Positions 1-9,159 of a stretch of 64,000 nucleotides of DNA are shown piece by piece (the stretch's first letter is position 1; every line of letters starts with the position of its first letter). The notes beneath the pieces are model-generated. The model ran no database searches, was not told where the DNA came from, and worked only from the letters and a program-made list of their open reading frames with translations. The stretch is from Kistimonas sp. bin40. Its GTDB lineage: Bacteria > Pseudomonadota > Gammaproteobacteria > Pseudomonadales > Endozoicomonadaceae. A program made the translations under genes and the position numbers. The stretch covers positions 43,385 through 107,384 of the forward strand of contig MPMQ01000003.1 of NCBI GenBank assembly GCA_002238585.1, given 5' to 3'.

Positions 1-955
1 CATGGGGACAGACAACCCGTTGTTCTCCTGTGTGCACACGCAGGTGTAACCTGAGAGCTCCTGATTGTCGGCTCGCATGTCCACAGCCTTCATGGGGACA
101 GACAAAGGGTTTTTCTCCTGAGTGGCGGCGCTTGTGCCGTGTCAGGCTGACCCGTACAGCAAACGCACGTCCACAGCTTTTCTCGGGACAAACAAAAGGT
201 TTTTCGCCGGAATGGAGGCGCTGGTGCTGTTTCAGGTTGCTCGATTGTGTACTCACATATTCACAGCCTTCGTAAGGACACAGAAAAGGCTTTTCTCCAG
301 TGTGAACGCGCAGGTGTACTTTCAGCCCGCTTGATTGTCCGAATGCGCCCCCGCAGCCTTCCCGGGGGCAGGCAAAAGGTTTTTTCCCGGAATGTGTACG
401 CAAGTGTTTTTTGAGATAGCCCAATCGTGCGAACGGACGTCCGCAACCTTCAAGGGGACACATAAAAGGCTTTTCGTTTGAATGAAGATGCAGGTGTTCT
501 GTCAGATGAGCTGATTGTGCGAACGGACGTCCACAGCTCTCCCAGGGACAGACATACGGTTTTTCCCCCGTGTGAACGCGCAGGTGTTTTTTCAGGTCGC
601 TCGACCCTGCGGATGCATATCCACAGTCTGCGTGGAGACAGGCAAAAGGTTTTGCTCCGGTGTGCAGGCGCTGGTGCCGTGCCAGGTGGGATGCTTGCCC
701 GAACCTGCGCCCACAGCTTTCGTAAGGACAGACCCGGTTTCTTTTCCCGATGCGGGTGCGCTGGTGCTCCAGCCGGCCCCTTGTGCCGCCGGATCCTTTT
801 TTACAGCCTCCAGGCACGGCAGCACAGCGTTTGGGCTGGACGCAGACCGGACGCCGGACGGCCTTGCTCGATTGTGCGCGGCCCAGAGGACCGGCTTCTT
901 CTGCGGGCACGAGAAAAAGTTCCCGTTTTTCGGGATGAATAGTCACAGGAAGCAT
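1..955 (-). CDS. Tandem C2H2 zinc-finger protein (eukaryote-like), 3' end beyond the window
   Basis: The reverse strand is open from an ATG at 955 to the window edge, so at least 318 residues are encoded. After about 70 residues without fingers and one degenerate unit, eight complete C2H2 fingers follow in exact 28-30 residue phase, and a ninth begins at the edge. Each reads C-x4-C-x12-H-x3-H (for example CPYESCGRRFGQ, then LARHQRLH) and most are joined by linkers of the TGEKPF/SGEKPF type, the hallmark of TFIIIA/Krueppel DNA-binding proteins. Helix positions -1/2/3/6 differ between fingers (Q-S-H-R in finger 1, Q-S-N-Q in finger 6), so a defined DNA target is possible. Fingers 2, 6 and 8 lack the usual core Phe (YAS, YVS, HAS). 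No signal peptide is visible and no strong ribosome site precedes 955, so the start is uncertain. Tandem arrays like this are essentially eukaryotic; bacterial Ros/MucR proteins have one finger. A nuclear-targeted effector is an inference. Confidence 0.85.
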   Translation of the reverse strand, partial: MLPVTIHPEKRELFLVPAEEAGPLGRAQSSKAVRRPVCVQPKRCAAVPGGCKKGSGGTRGRLEHQRTRIGKRNRVCPYESCGRRFGQASHLARHQRLHTGAKPFACLHADCGYASAGSSDLKKHLRVHTGEKPYVCPWESCGRPFAQSAHLTEHLHLHSNEKPFMCPLEGCGRPFARLGYLKKHLRTHSGKKPFACPREGCGGAFGQSSGLKVHLRVHTGEKPFLCPYEGCEYVSTQSSNLKQHQRLHSGEKPFVCPEKSCGRAFAVRVSLTRHKRRHSGEKPFVCPHEGCGHASRQSGALRLHLRVHTGEQRVVCPH

Positions 956-1878
956 GGGCACCGGGAACCTGAACGAGCAACATGCAGTCTTGGACAGCCG
1001 CTGTACTCCTGTATGACACCCGGCTGCTGACAAGCCTGCCAGCTATGTTGTCCAGACGCGCCGGACCGGAGACCGACAGCCCGAGTCCTGCTCAACATGT
1101 TGCGCGCGAGCTTTGCGCAGCCGCCGGAGAGAGCAACGCCCGCCAGAAAACCTGGTCATCGTCCGTGAGAGCCGGGGAAGTTGCATCCGTGTCAACAGCG
1201 CCGGTACCAGGCAGCGGGCAAGATGGCCAGTCGCAGCTGTCTTCGACGATCCCTTTCAACCAGTCGACATAGTGAAATCCTTCAGGAGCATAGGTTGTAG
1301 CCCCACAAACGCCAGGTCCTGCGGCAGGGGGCAGGAGACAGGCCTTGCGCACGCATTTTCTACCCTGTCCGGCATGCTGTTCCCGCCTGAAGACTGCGGC
1401 ACAGCCGACGCCAGGGTCATTGTGGCGCAGGCGCTGCCCCACCCGGCAAACTGGCGGCCCCGGGCTACCTGGGGTGCGGCGTCCACCTGAGCCCCGGCAC
1501 CCCCCACACGCAAGACCCCAAAGGCAGCACAGTTTTTTCCGGACCCGGGCGGACATTGCAGGATAGCAGCACCCGTTTTCCTTTTGAAGACAGCCACTTT
1601 GGCCCACCTCATACACGACGACTTGTCACAAACTCGCCCCTTGCTTTCTGTCACAATTGTCCACTGCATCCCAAGCAGTCATACTGGCGCGGCTGTATGT
1701 CACTGGCTGACGCCCTCTATCCTTCCGCCGGGCAAAAAGGTACTTTCAGCGCGGGGGCTGCCGCAGCGACAGTGCCCGCCAGCCTGACAGGCGTGTTCAC
1801 CCGGAGGCCAATGTCCGGGCTGTTCCCGCACTGGCTTCGGTTTGTGCTGCAACAACAGACAAGATACTTGCGCGACCC
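956..1878. other. Gene-poor spacer, possible decayed reverse-strand gene
   Basis: I see no intact gene in these 920 bases. On the reverse strand, two overlapping frames between about 1100 and 1570 look protein-like only if joined by a frameshift near 1300. The second frame ends in a plausible soluble segment (APEGFHYVDWLKGIVEDS). This may be a gene remnant, but I recognise no family. The 5' leader of the zinc-finger gene must lie at its left end and the rsmE promoter at its right end. I did not find convincing -35/-10 pairs for either. Confidence 0.3.
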
Positions 1879-2646
1879 ATGCGTTATCCGAGAATTCACG
1901 CCGCTCTGGAGCTCAATACTGGTCAGGCTGTCGACCTGCCCGACACCGCCTCCACACACGTAGGACGTGTACTGCGTAAAAAAGAAGGCGACCTGCTACT
2001 CCTCTTCAACGGCAAGGGAGAGGACTGGCTATGTCGTATCAGTGCCATGGCGCGCCGCAGCGTTCAGGTCGTGCCGCTGGAGAAAGTATCTGGTCACAGG
2101 GAATCACCTTTGCGCATCCACCTGGGCCAGGCACTCAGCCGTGGTGAGCGCATGAGCTATGCCATCCAGAAAGCCGTAGAGTGCGGTGTCACTGAAATCA
2201 CGCCCCTGTTCACCGACCGCTGTGAAGTCAAGCTGTCTGGCAGCAGCCTGGAAAAGCGCCTGAACCACTGGAACCAGGTGGTCATCAGCGCCTGCGAACA
2301 ATGTGGCAGAAATATTATTCCCGCTGTTCACGCCCCCGTGCCTCTGTCTGCCTGGCTCTCCCGACAGGACACTGATCTGCGACTGGTCTTGCAGCCTCAG
2401 GCGCAGGATACACCGCTCTCAGACTCCCAGCCCCGCTCAGTGTCTCTGCTGATAGGTCCAGAAGGCGGTCTGTGCGCCAGTGAGGTCAGTCAGTCTCATG
2501 AGCACCGCTTTCTCAGCTGGCGCCTGGGACCACGCGTGCTCCGGACAGAAACGGCCCCGGTAGCGGCAATCAGTCTTTTGCAATATCTGTGGGGCGATAC
2601 TCGTGCCCCGGCGTGCGTGCCAGACACCAGAGGTCAACACGCTTGA
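1879..2646 (+). CDS. rsmE: 16S rRNA (uracil(1498)-N3)-methyltransferase RsmE
   Basis: The 255-residue protein matches the RsmE family in length and in its signature blocks. It has an N-terminal RNA-binding part (MRYPRIHAALEL, HVGRVLRKKEGD), the central SYAIQKAVECGVTEITPLFTDR block and the SPOUT knot with LLIGPEGG near residue 191 and LGPRVLRTETAPVAAISLLQ near residue 221. The enzyme makes m3U1498 in helix 44 of 16S rRNA using SAM. The 3' end overlaps the 3' end of the convergent comF by 77 bases, so the two transcripts are antisense at their tails. The ATG at 1879 gives the usual family N-terminus. Confidence 0.95.
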   Translation: MRYPRIHAALELNTGQAVDLPDTASTHVGRVLRKKEGDLLLLFNGKGEDWLCRISAMARRSVQVVPLEKVSGHRESPLRIHLGQALSRGERMSYAIQKAVECGVTEITPLFTDRCEVKLSGSSLEKRLNHWNQVVISACEQCGRNIIPAVHAPVPLSAWLSRQDTDLRLVLQPQAQDTPLSDSQPRSVSLLIGPEGGLCASEVSQSHEHRFLSWRLGPRVLRTETAPVAAISLLQYLWGDTRAPACVPDTRGQHA

Positions 2647-3349
2647 CCCCCTGGGCACAGAGCGTGCGACAGAGCGACTCTGCTGTGGCACCTGTCGTCA
2701 AAACATCATCCACCAAAGCCAGGTGACGGCAGCGCACCGGTTTTTTTATGGAAAACACCTGTCGCACATTGGCCTGACGGGCACGGGCACTCAGTCCCTG
2801 CTGGTTCCTGGTGCTGCCCAGCCTGCGCACATGGGAAGGGAGCACGGGCACGTCGAGCTGAGTGCCCAGCCGCCTGGCTATGAAGGCTGCCAGATTGAAG
2901 CCCCGACAGCGTAATTTCCACCAGTGCAAAGGCACAGGAATCAGTGCCTCAGGCCAGGGCTGCTGGCTCTTCCCCTCACCGTACTCTGCCGCCAGCGCCT
3001 GCTGTAAACAGGAAACAAGGGGGCGTACGCACAGGAGCTGACGGGAATATTTGGCCCGTTTGATCAGCCCCGAAACGGGGCAGGTGTAGACCAGCGGCGC
3101 GATACAATGCGCGAACAAGCGCTCACGCTGGCGGCAGCAGGCACACAGCTCGACACCGGCAGCAACAGGTTCACGGCATCGCTGACAGCTCCAGGTCGGC
3201 ATCGGCAAGCTTGCCATACAGGCCGCACAGAGCCCGGGCCCCGGTGGACAGCGGGCCAGGCACAGCAGACAGACCGACACCCTGCTGCGGCACAAGGACA
3301 AGCCCTGTGCGACCAGGCGCCGTATTCCAGTTTGACTGAGCAGGTCCAT
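2570..3349 (-). CDS. comF: ComF family phosphoribosyltransferase-like protein
   Basis: The 259-residue protein has the ComF/GntX layout. An N-terminal cysteine-rich module (CLLCLARC, CAAC, CQRC, CACC in residues 25-80) probably binds zinc. It is followed by a type I phosphoribosyltransferase fold with PVPLHWWKLRCRGFNLA and the PRPP loop LALVDDVLTTGATAES near residue 219. ComF proteins are linked to DNA uptake or use of external DNA in several bacteria, but the biochemical role is unsettled. I chose the ATG at 3349, behind a GGGGGAA ribosome site. An upstream in-frame start at 3406 would add 19 residues unlike the family. Its divergence from bioB is also the arrangement in Pseudomonas. Confidence 0.9.
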   Translation of the reverse strand: MDLLSQTGIRRLVAQGLSLCRSRVSVCLLCLARCPPGPGLCAACMASLPMPTWSCQRCREPVAAGVELCACCRQRERLFAHCIAPLVYTCPVSGLIKRAKYSRQLLCVRPLVSCLQQALAAEYGEGKSQQPWPEALIPVPLHWWKLRCRGFNLAAFIARRLGTQLDVPVLPSHVRRLGSTRNQQGLSARARQANVRQVFSIKKPVRCRHLALVDDVLTTGATAESLCRTLCAQGVKRVDLWCLARTPGHEYRPTDIAKD

Positions 3350-3485
3350 AAGGTAAGATTCCCCCGCATGCTGTCCCCTTCCCGGAATGGCTCCCGGAAG
3401 TGGCACTGAGAAAAAGCCCGGCTCGAAGCCACTGTTCTGCCTCTATATAGCAACTTGCAGTGAGCGGTGGCGCTGTTTCATAAAA

Positions 3486-3547
3486 ATCAGCATAAAAAAA
3501 TGGCCAGCCCTGCTTGTTCGCAGTAGGGTAGTCTATCCTCGGACGGG
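3486..3547 (+). promoter_or_regulatory. Probable bioB promoter with shared two-part element
   Basis: An AT-rich block (atcagcataaaaaaatggc, from 3486) lies 43 bases before a TATCCT -10-like box at 3534, followed by the discriminator-like CTCGGACGGG. The same two parts with the same 43-base spacing occur before rbfA (38482-38543). The CTATCCTCGGACAGG part alone recurs before mrdA (11567), and the AT-rich part alone before rimP (33501). No consensus -35 is obvious and I found no BirA-type inverted repeat. Promoter function is inferred from recurrence. Confidence 0.5.
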
Positions 3548-3617
3548 CGCATGGCCTGAAACGGCCTCCCCGGCCATCGCCCCCCTATTGTGTCGTTTAC
3601 ATCAGTCAGAGATCATC

Positions 3618-4739
3618 ATGACCCGAACGCTCGCCCCGTCCAGGACACAACGTCCGATCCCGCGCCACGACTGGAGCATTCCGGAGGTGGAGGAGCTCTT
3701 CGCACTGCCTTTCATGGACCTGTTGTTTCAGGCGCAAAGCGTGCACCGTCATTACTTCGATTCCAACGCTGTCCAGATCAGCACCCTGCTGTCGATCAAA
3801 ACGGGAGCCTGCCCGGAAGACTGCAAGTATTGTCCGCAAAGCGGCCACTACAACACGGGCCTGTCGCGGGAGAAACTGATGCAGGTACAACAGGTGGTAG
3901 ACAAGGCCCGCCAGGCCCGGGCAGCCGGCGCCTCCCGTTTCTGTATGGGAGCGGCCTGGAAAAACCCACCCGACCGTGATTTCCCCCTGGTGCTGGAGAT
4001 GGTACGGCAGGTCAAGGGACTGGGCCTTGAAACCTGCATGACGCTGGGAGAGCTAAGCGCAGATCAGGCGCAGGCACTGGCCGATGCGGGGCTGGATTTC
4101 TACAACCATAATCTGGACACGTCTCCGGAATTCTACGGCACCATTATCACGACCCGAACCTACGCAGACCGGCTGACCACCCTGGGGCGGGTCCGGGATG
4201 CTGGCGTCAGGGTATGCAGTGGCGGCATTGTCGGCATGGGAGAGGCGGTCCGTGACCGGGCGGGGCTGCTGGTCAACCTGGCCAATCTGCCGGAACATCC
4301 TGAAAGCGTCCCCATCAATATGCTGGTGAAGGTGGAAGGGACACCGCTGGGCAATCTGGAAGACATGGACCCGTTTGATTTCGTGCGCTGTGTGGCCGTC
4401 GCCCGCATCATGATGCCGGCCTCCCATGTGCGTCTGTCGGCGGGACGGGAGCAGATGAACGACCAGACACAGGCGCTGGCCTTTATGGCTGGAGCCAACT
4501 CGATATTCTACGGGGAACGCCTCCTGACGACGGCCAATCCGGCTGCCGAACACGACAAACAGCTTTTCGACCGCCTGGGACTCTATCCGGAGGCGATTGA
4601 AGCGCAGGAACCACAGGATGACTGGCAGCAGGAGCAGCTGCTGAACCGTATTTACAGGCAGCGCACAGCCGCGCTCTGCACTGATGCCAGTGCGGCCGAA
4701 CGCCCGCCCATGGCAGCAGACAATGCGCAGGCATCATGA
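3618..4739 (+). CDS. bioB: Biotin synthase
   Basis: This radical-SAM enzyme inserts sulfur into dethiobiotin, the last step of biotin synthesis. The CxxxCxxC cluster motif is at residues 65-72 ([17 protein letters not shown]). It is followed by the family blocks [34 protein letters not shown] and RLSAGREQM. The second [2Fe-2S] centre is expected from conserved downstream Cys/Arg. The length of 373 residues is normal for the family; the C-terminal tail is low in conservation. I chose the ATG at 3618 because the open frame further upstream encodes nothing BioB-like. It overlaps bioF by 4 bases (ATGA), so the four bio genes form one operon. Confidence 0.97.
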
Positions 4740-5941
4740 TCCAGAATGCTCCGCCTGCGACCGGGTTCAACCTGGAAGGGCAGATAGATGCCAGCAAGGC
4801 AGCCGATCTGTATCGCCACCGGCGAACCCTGGTGCCGGGCCAGGGAGCCTGGGCGACCGTTGATGGCGTTGAGAAACTTATCTTCTGCAGCAATGACTAT
4901 CTGGGCCTTGCTCGCCATCCTTCGGTGATTGCCAGCTTTAAAAAAGCCGCCGATTGCTACGGCGTTGGCAGTGGAGCCTCTCATCTGGTCACAGGCCACA
5001 GCCGCGCTCATCAACAACTGGAGGAAGAGCTGGCCGCTTTCACCGGACGCCCGCGCGCCCTGGTTTTTTCCAGTGGATACATGGCGAACATAGGCGTGAT
5101 TGATGCTCTGGTCGGTCCGGGTGACTGCAGCTTTCACGACCGTCTGAACCACGCCTCCCTGCTCGATGCCGGGCGTCTGAGCGGTGCCAGGCTGATGCGT
5201 TACAGGCACTGTGATGCTGACGACCTGGCCTGCAAACTCGCCAGGAGCCAGAGCCGCCGCAAACTGGTTGTGACAGACGGTGTGTTCAGCATGGATGGTG
5301 ACATAGCCCCACTGCGCACACTGATGCGGCCCGTGCAACAGCAGGGAGCCTGGCTGATGGTGGACGATGCCCATGGATTTGGCACCCTGGGACTCCAGGG
5401 CGGAGGTGCCGCCAGTATTTTCCGGATGTCAGCACAGGAAGTTCCCGTTCTTATAGGCACCCTGGGAAAGGCATTTGGTACATCAGGTGCCTTTGTCACA
5501 GGAAGCCATGCTCTGGTTGAAAGCCTCATCCAGTCGGCCAACACCTACAAATACACGACAGCCTTGCCTCCTGCTCTGGCTGAGGCAACGCGCACCAGTC
5601 TTCGGCTGGTGCAGACCGAAAACTGGCGACGCGAGCGACTGCAACATCTGATTCAGCGTTTCCGCGCCGGCTGTCGTCAACTGGGCTTGAGGCTACTGGA
5701 CTCACAAACGCCCATCCAGCCCATTATTGCAGGCAGCGCGTCCCGTGCGCTGGCTATGAGTGCAGCTCTGGAAGCCCGGGGCATATTGGTGACAGCTATT
5801 CGACCACCCACTGTGCCCCAGGGCAGTTCACGCCTGCGCGTCACTTTCAGTGCCAACCATCAGGAAGAAGAAGTAGATCGCCTGCTGGATGCGCTTGACA
5901 GCGTTCAGAAAACGCTGGGGGGGGACGAGCCATGTCCCTGA
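4736..5941 (+). CDS. bioF: 8-amino-7-oxononanoate synthase
   Basis: This PLP-dependent enzyme condenses pimeloyl-ACP with alanine to give KAPA. The 401-residue protein shows [19 protein letters not shown], the His of DRLNHAS (139) that stacks on [14 protein letters not shown] with the PLP aspartate at 210-211, and the Schiff-base lysine K245 in [11 protein letters not shown]. The start overlaps the end of bioB and its stop lies 7 bases beyond the bioH ATG, so the genes are translationally coupled. Nothing appears missing. Confidence 0.97.
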
Positions 5942-6660
5942 TTGTGCTGGTTTCTGGTTGGGGCATGTCCGCCGACCTGTTCTCAGACGCTGTCGTGGAA
6001 CTCGAATCACAGGGCTACAGGGTCTGCCGTCTTTCATTGGCGCAGGCGCCCGGCGCCAACTGGGACAGCTTGCTGACCTGGCTTGACAGCATGGTCACCG
6101 AGCCGGCGCTGCTGGTGGGATGGTCACTGGGCGGTGTTTTGTGCGCCCGCTTCGCAGCCCGCTATCGGGACAAGGTAAAAGCCCTCGTGACGCTGGCCAG
6201 TACACCTTGCTTTGTCCGCAGACCTGGCTGGGATACAGGCCAGCAACCGGCCGCCTTTCGCGCCTTTGCGGCAGGCCTGTCGCGCAAGGGCAAGGCCGCC
6301 GCCCTGCGGTTTGCGGCAGTGTGCGCCAGCGGCAGCCTGCATCCGGAACACAATCGCACCCGCCTGGAAAATGCGGTGGAAGACCTTCACACGGGCGCCA
6401 CCGACTGGCAGACACTTCTGGCACGTCTGGCAGAGGACAGTCGTGCCAGCTGGACACAGCTGGAGTGCCCGGCCCTCCACTTTCTGGGAGCCTCTGACGC
6501 GCTGGTCCCTTCCGACACAGCACGGGCCCTGACCAGGCTGGCTCCGGCGCACAGGGTTTGTGTACTGGCCGGCTGTCATGCCTTGTTTCTGGATCAGCCA
6601 CAGCTGTTGACGGAAGCCGCCGCTGAGCTGTGCGGCCACCAGAAAGGGTGCGCGCACTGA
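5932..6660 (+). CDS. bioH: Pimeloyl-ACP methyl ester esterase BioH
   Basis: The alpha/beta hydrolase removes the methyl ester from pimeloyl-ACP methyl ester, ending the BioC-BioH pimelate route. The nucleophile elbow is GWSLGG with Ser65. The acid is the Asp of LGASDALVP near residue 189 and the base is the His of [10 protein letters not shown] near residue 217. The length is 242 residues against about 256 in E. coli. The gene overlaps bioF by 10 bases, and its stop TGA shares bases with the bioC ATG. Placement between bioF and bioC matches the Pseudomonas operon and supports BioH over a generic hydrolase. Confidence 0.93.
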
Positions 6661-7511
6661 TGGATATGACGAGCCTTGTCAGTACGGCTGATGCTGCCTG
6701 CGGTGGCAATGCGCTGCAGGCACCCGGTTGCAAGCGACGCATTGCCAGCGCGTTCGGGCGCGCGGCCTCTACCTATGACAATGCGGCCCGGCTGCAGAAA
6801 CAGGTGGCAGAGCAGACACGATCCTGCCTTCCTGCGCTGACTGCGGCAGACGCCGCCATTCTCGATCTGGGGTGCGGTACAGGTCTGGAAACCCGGGCCC
6901 TGGGGCGACGCTACCGGCAAGCCCGGCTGTTTGGTCTTGATCTTTCGCCAGACATGCTCAGCCTGGCCCAAAGTCACCAGCAAGCGACAGACTGTCACTG
7001 GATCTGTGGTGACCTGGAAGTCGCACCCCTGCCGTCCGGATACTTTGATCTGGTGTATTCCAGCCTGGCTGTGCAGTGGTGCGCTGATCTTGCCGATGTG
7101 TTGAGCTCCTGCTATCGGCTGTTGTCTCCCGGCGGCTGGTTTGTCTTTTCTACCCTGGCAGCAGGCACTCTGCACGAGCTCAGCACAGCCTGGCGGCTGG
7201 TGGACGGACGCAATCACACCAACTGCTATCCCCCCTTGTCCCTGCACAGACAAAAACTGATGCGCTCGCGCTTTGCTGTGCACAGGCTGTATCAGCAGAC
7301 TCACAGACTCTACTATCCTTCAGCGCTGCACCTGATCAGAGAACTCAAGGCACTGGGTGCCAACACCCTGGTGGATGATCAGCCTGCGTCGGGTCTGACC
7401 GGGAAACAAGCCATGGTGAGCCTGGAAAAAGCCTACCGGACTTTTGCCGGCACCCAGGGGGTTCCTGCCACCTGGCAGGTGGTGTACACCGCACTACGCA
7501 AGCCGCCATGA
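6660..7511 (+). CDS. bioC: Malonyl-ACP O-methyltransferase BioC
   Basis: This SAM-dependent methyltransferase caps malonyl-ACP so that fatty-acid synthesis can build the pimeloyl chain. The start TGATG overlaps the bioH stop and gives 283 residues. The BioC N-terminal pattern RIASAFGRAASTYDNAARLQ is present near residues 26-45, then motif I LDLGCGTGLETRAL, FGLDLSPDML, and the YSSLAVQWCADL and LSPGGWFVFSTL blocks. In Pseudomonas-type operons bioD follows. Here the next gene is convergent and no bioD is in the window, so dethiobiotin synthetase must be elsewhere or absent. Confidence 0.95.
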   Translation: MDMTSLVSTADAACGGNALQAPGCKRRIASAFGRAASTYDNAARLQKQVAEQTRSCLPALTAADAAILDLGCGTGLETRALGRRYRQARLFGLDLSPDMLSLAQSHQQATDCHWICGDLEVAPLPSGYFDLVYSSLAVQWCADLADVLSSCYRLLSPGGWFVFSTLAAGTLHELSTAWRLVDGRNHTNCYPPLSLHRQKLMRSRFAVHRLYQQTHRLYYPSALHLIRELKALGANTLVDDQPASGLTGKQAMVSLEKAYRTFAGTQGVPATWQVVYTALRKPP

Positions 7512-7528
7512 CCCTTGGATCACTGCCG

Positions 7529-8356
7529 TTATTTTGCCTGGCCCTCGCCCTCAGGGGCGGAAGACTGTGACCAGGTCTCCGTGGCCGGGCGTGGAGAATA
7601 AGAAAAAACGTCAGAGTGTATGCTGCCAGCAGGAAAACCGGCATCCAGCAGCGCGTCGAATGTCGCATACACCATGTCTGGAGATCCGCAGATGTAAAAG
7701 TGGGCCCCCATCAGCTGCTCCTGGTCCTCGAGCACAGACTGGTAGAGCTGCCCATGACGTCCACTCCATTCATCAAGGCTGTCCGGTTCACTCACGACCG
7801 GATGATAATGCAACCCTTTTTCACTGGCCCAGAAAACAGGGAGCCCAGGCATATAGAAAGCTTCCGGGCGGCGCGCCCCCCAGTACAGATGGACAGGGTG
7901 ACTGTGTCCTTGCAGAAGACTGTACTCCACCATGGCTTTCATCTGGGAAAAGCCGGTTTCAGCAGCGATCAGCACCAGAGGTGTTTGCGGACACTGCCCC
8001 AGATGACACTCGCCCTTGGGAAGGATAATGTCGACACTCCGGTGTGACTGCAGATGTTCAATAACGCTCTGGGCGCGGCTGTGCCCGGGATGGCACTGAA
8101 TGTGCAGCTCCAGGTCGCCCCCCTGTGTTCCGGGTGCCGAGGCGATGGAATAAGCACAAGGACGGCCTCCGGGTACAATCAGTTCCAGATACTGCCCGGC
8201 TTCCCAGAACAAGGGAGGCTCACCGTCTTCTCTTTCCAGAAACACCTGGTAGACGTGGGCAGCACATCGAAGCACGTGCTTTACACGGACACGCCGCTGC
8301 GCCGGGCTGACAGGTACATCCCTGTTTTCTTTGGGAAACTGCCTTTCTGAAACCAT
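7529..8356 (-). CDS. NAD(P)H-flavin reductase-like oxidoreductase (FNR fold)
   Basis: The protein has the two-domain ferredoxin-NADP reductase fold. The flavin part contains AGQYLELIVPGGRPCAYSIAS with the RxYS-like CAYSIAS flavin contact. The nucleotide part begins LVLIAAETGFSQMKAM and ends with the C-terminal HFYICGSPDMVY block. The usual GGTG of the pyridine-nucleotide loop is changed to AETG, as in some Fre/LuxG relatives. There is no ferredoxin domain, so it resembles free flavin reductases that pass electrons from NAD(P)H to FMN/FAD. I prefer the ATG at 8356; an in-frame start at 8395 would add 13 residues. It converges on bioC with 17 bases between the stops and diverges from rsfS across a shared promoter region. 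The exact substrate is unknown. Confidence 0.8.
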   Translation of the reverse strand: MVSERQFPKENRDVPVSPAQRRVRVKHVLRCAAHVYQVFLEREDGEPPLFWEAGQYLELIVPGGRPCAYSIASAPGTQGGDLELHIQCHPGHSRAQSVIEHLQSHRSVDIILPKGECHLGQCPQTPLVLIAAETGFSQMKAMVEYSLLQGHSHPVHLYWGARRPEAFYMPGLPVFWASEKGLHYHPVVSEPDSLDEWSGRHGQLYQSVLEDQEQLMGAHFYICGSPDMVYATFDALLDAGFPAGSIHSDVFSYSPRPATETWSQSSAPEGEGQAK

Positions 8357-8408
8357 TTTCTTTATGTTTCCCCCTATGGCGTCCGGTGGATGCAAAGCGA
8401 TTCCTCCG

Positions 8409-8449
8409 TTGTTTGGATCCGAGTATAAACGTTATACTCGCCGATTGAA
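8409..8449. promoter_or_regulatory. Symmetric divergent promoter between the flavin reductase gene and rsfS
   Basis: A perfect 7-base inverted repeat, GAGTATA at 8421 and TATACTC at 8433, spaced by 5 bases, contains a TATACT -10 box on each strand. The forward -35 would be TTGTTT at 8409 (18-base spacer). The reverse -35 would be TTCAAT on the minus strand at 8444-8449 (16-base spacer). It sits between the start codons of two divergent genes (8356 and 8564). The two polymerase sites overlap and should exclude each other. Confidence 0.6.
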
Positions 8450-8563
8450 CTACCCGCCCTGTGAGGATACTGTGCCCGCTCGTGTGTAATGGAAGCGGCT
8501 TTGCCCCCTGCCAGCACCGAAGCGGATCGGGTCCCGAGGGGGCCAGAAGCCGAGGAACAGATT

Positions 8564-8944
8564 ATGCAAAAACACCAGGAATGCTCTGCTCATTCCCCCA
8601 GCAGCACGCTGAAAGATCTGGTGATGGACTCGCTTCGGGACACCAAAGGCCAGAGTATTTCCGTGCTGGATGTCAGCGACAGAACCTGTATCACCGATAT
8701 GATGATCATTGCCTCCGGCACTTCCACTCGACACCTGCGCTCCCTTGCAGACAACCTTATCAAAGCCTGTCGCCAGGATGGAATCCAGCCGCTGGGCGTG
8801 GAGGGCCACTCCCAGTCTGAATGGGTTCTGGTCGACCTCGGCGGTATTGTTGTCCACTTGATGATGCCTTCCACCCGCCAGTTTTACGACCTTGAGCGCC
8901 TGTGGGAAACCCGGTCTCCGGCCCTCCTGGCCAATGCGGAATAA
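8564..8944 (+). CDS. rsfS: Ribosomal silencing factor RsfS
   Basis: This 126-residue protein binds L14 (uL14) and blocks subunit joining in starvation. Family blocks are visible: VLDVSDRTCITDMMIIASGTSTRHLRSLADNL, then GVEGHSQSEWVLVDLGGIVVHLM and the C-terminal RQFYDLERLW. The ATG at 8564 follows a GAGGAAC ribosome site. An upstream in-frame start at 8489 gives no conserved sequence. It precedes rlmH as in most gammaproteobacteria, although 215 bases separate the two and nadD is not upstream. Confidence 0.95.
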   Translation: MQKHQECSAHSPSSTLKDLVMDSLRDTKGQSISVLDVSDRTCITDMMIIASGTSTRHLRSLADNLIKACRQDGIQPLGVEGHSQSEWVLVDLGGIVVHLMMPSTRQFYDLERLWETRSPALLANAE

Positions 8945-9159
8945 CCGTCCTGGCGCGCATGGCCTGCAAGCACAAACCTATGCTTGCGGGCTGTCGGCAG
9001 TGCTGCCAGAGAACGGAAAGAACGGAAGCTTGAAACGGCAATGCCGTGCTGCGGGAATGGCTCCGGCTCCTGCAGATGAGCAGCGGCCTTGTGCCGCCCC
9101 CTGTGTCCGGTCCGGCAACCGGGTGCTGTGTTTGCAAACAGACTCGCGGGAGTGACGGC

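Noticed and set aside
3350..3617. BirA operator before bioB
   Set aside because: I looked for the usual long inverted repeat of the TTGTAAACC type and found none.
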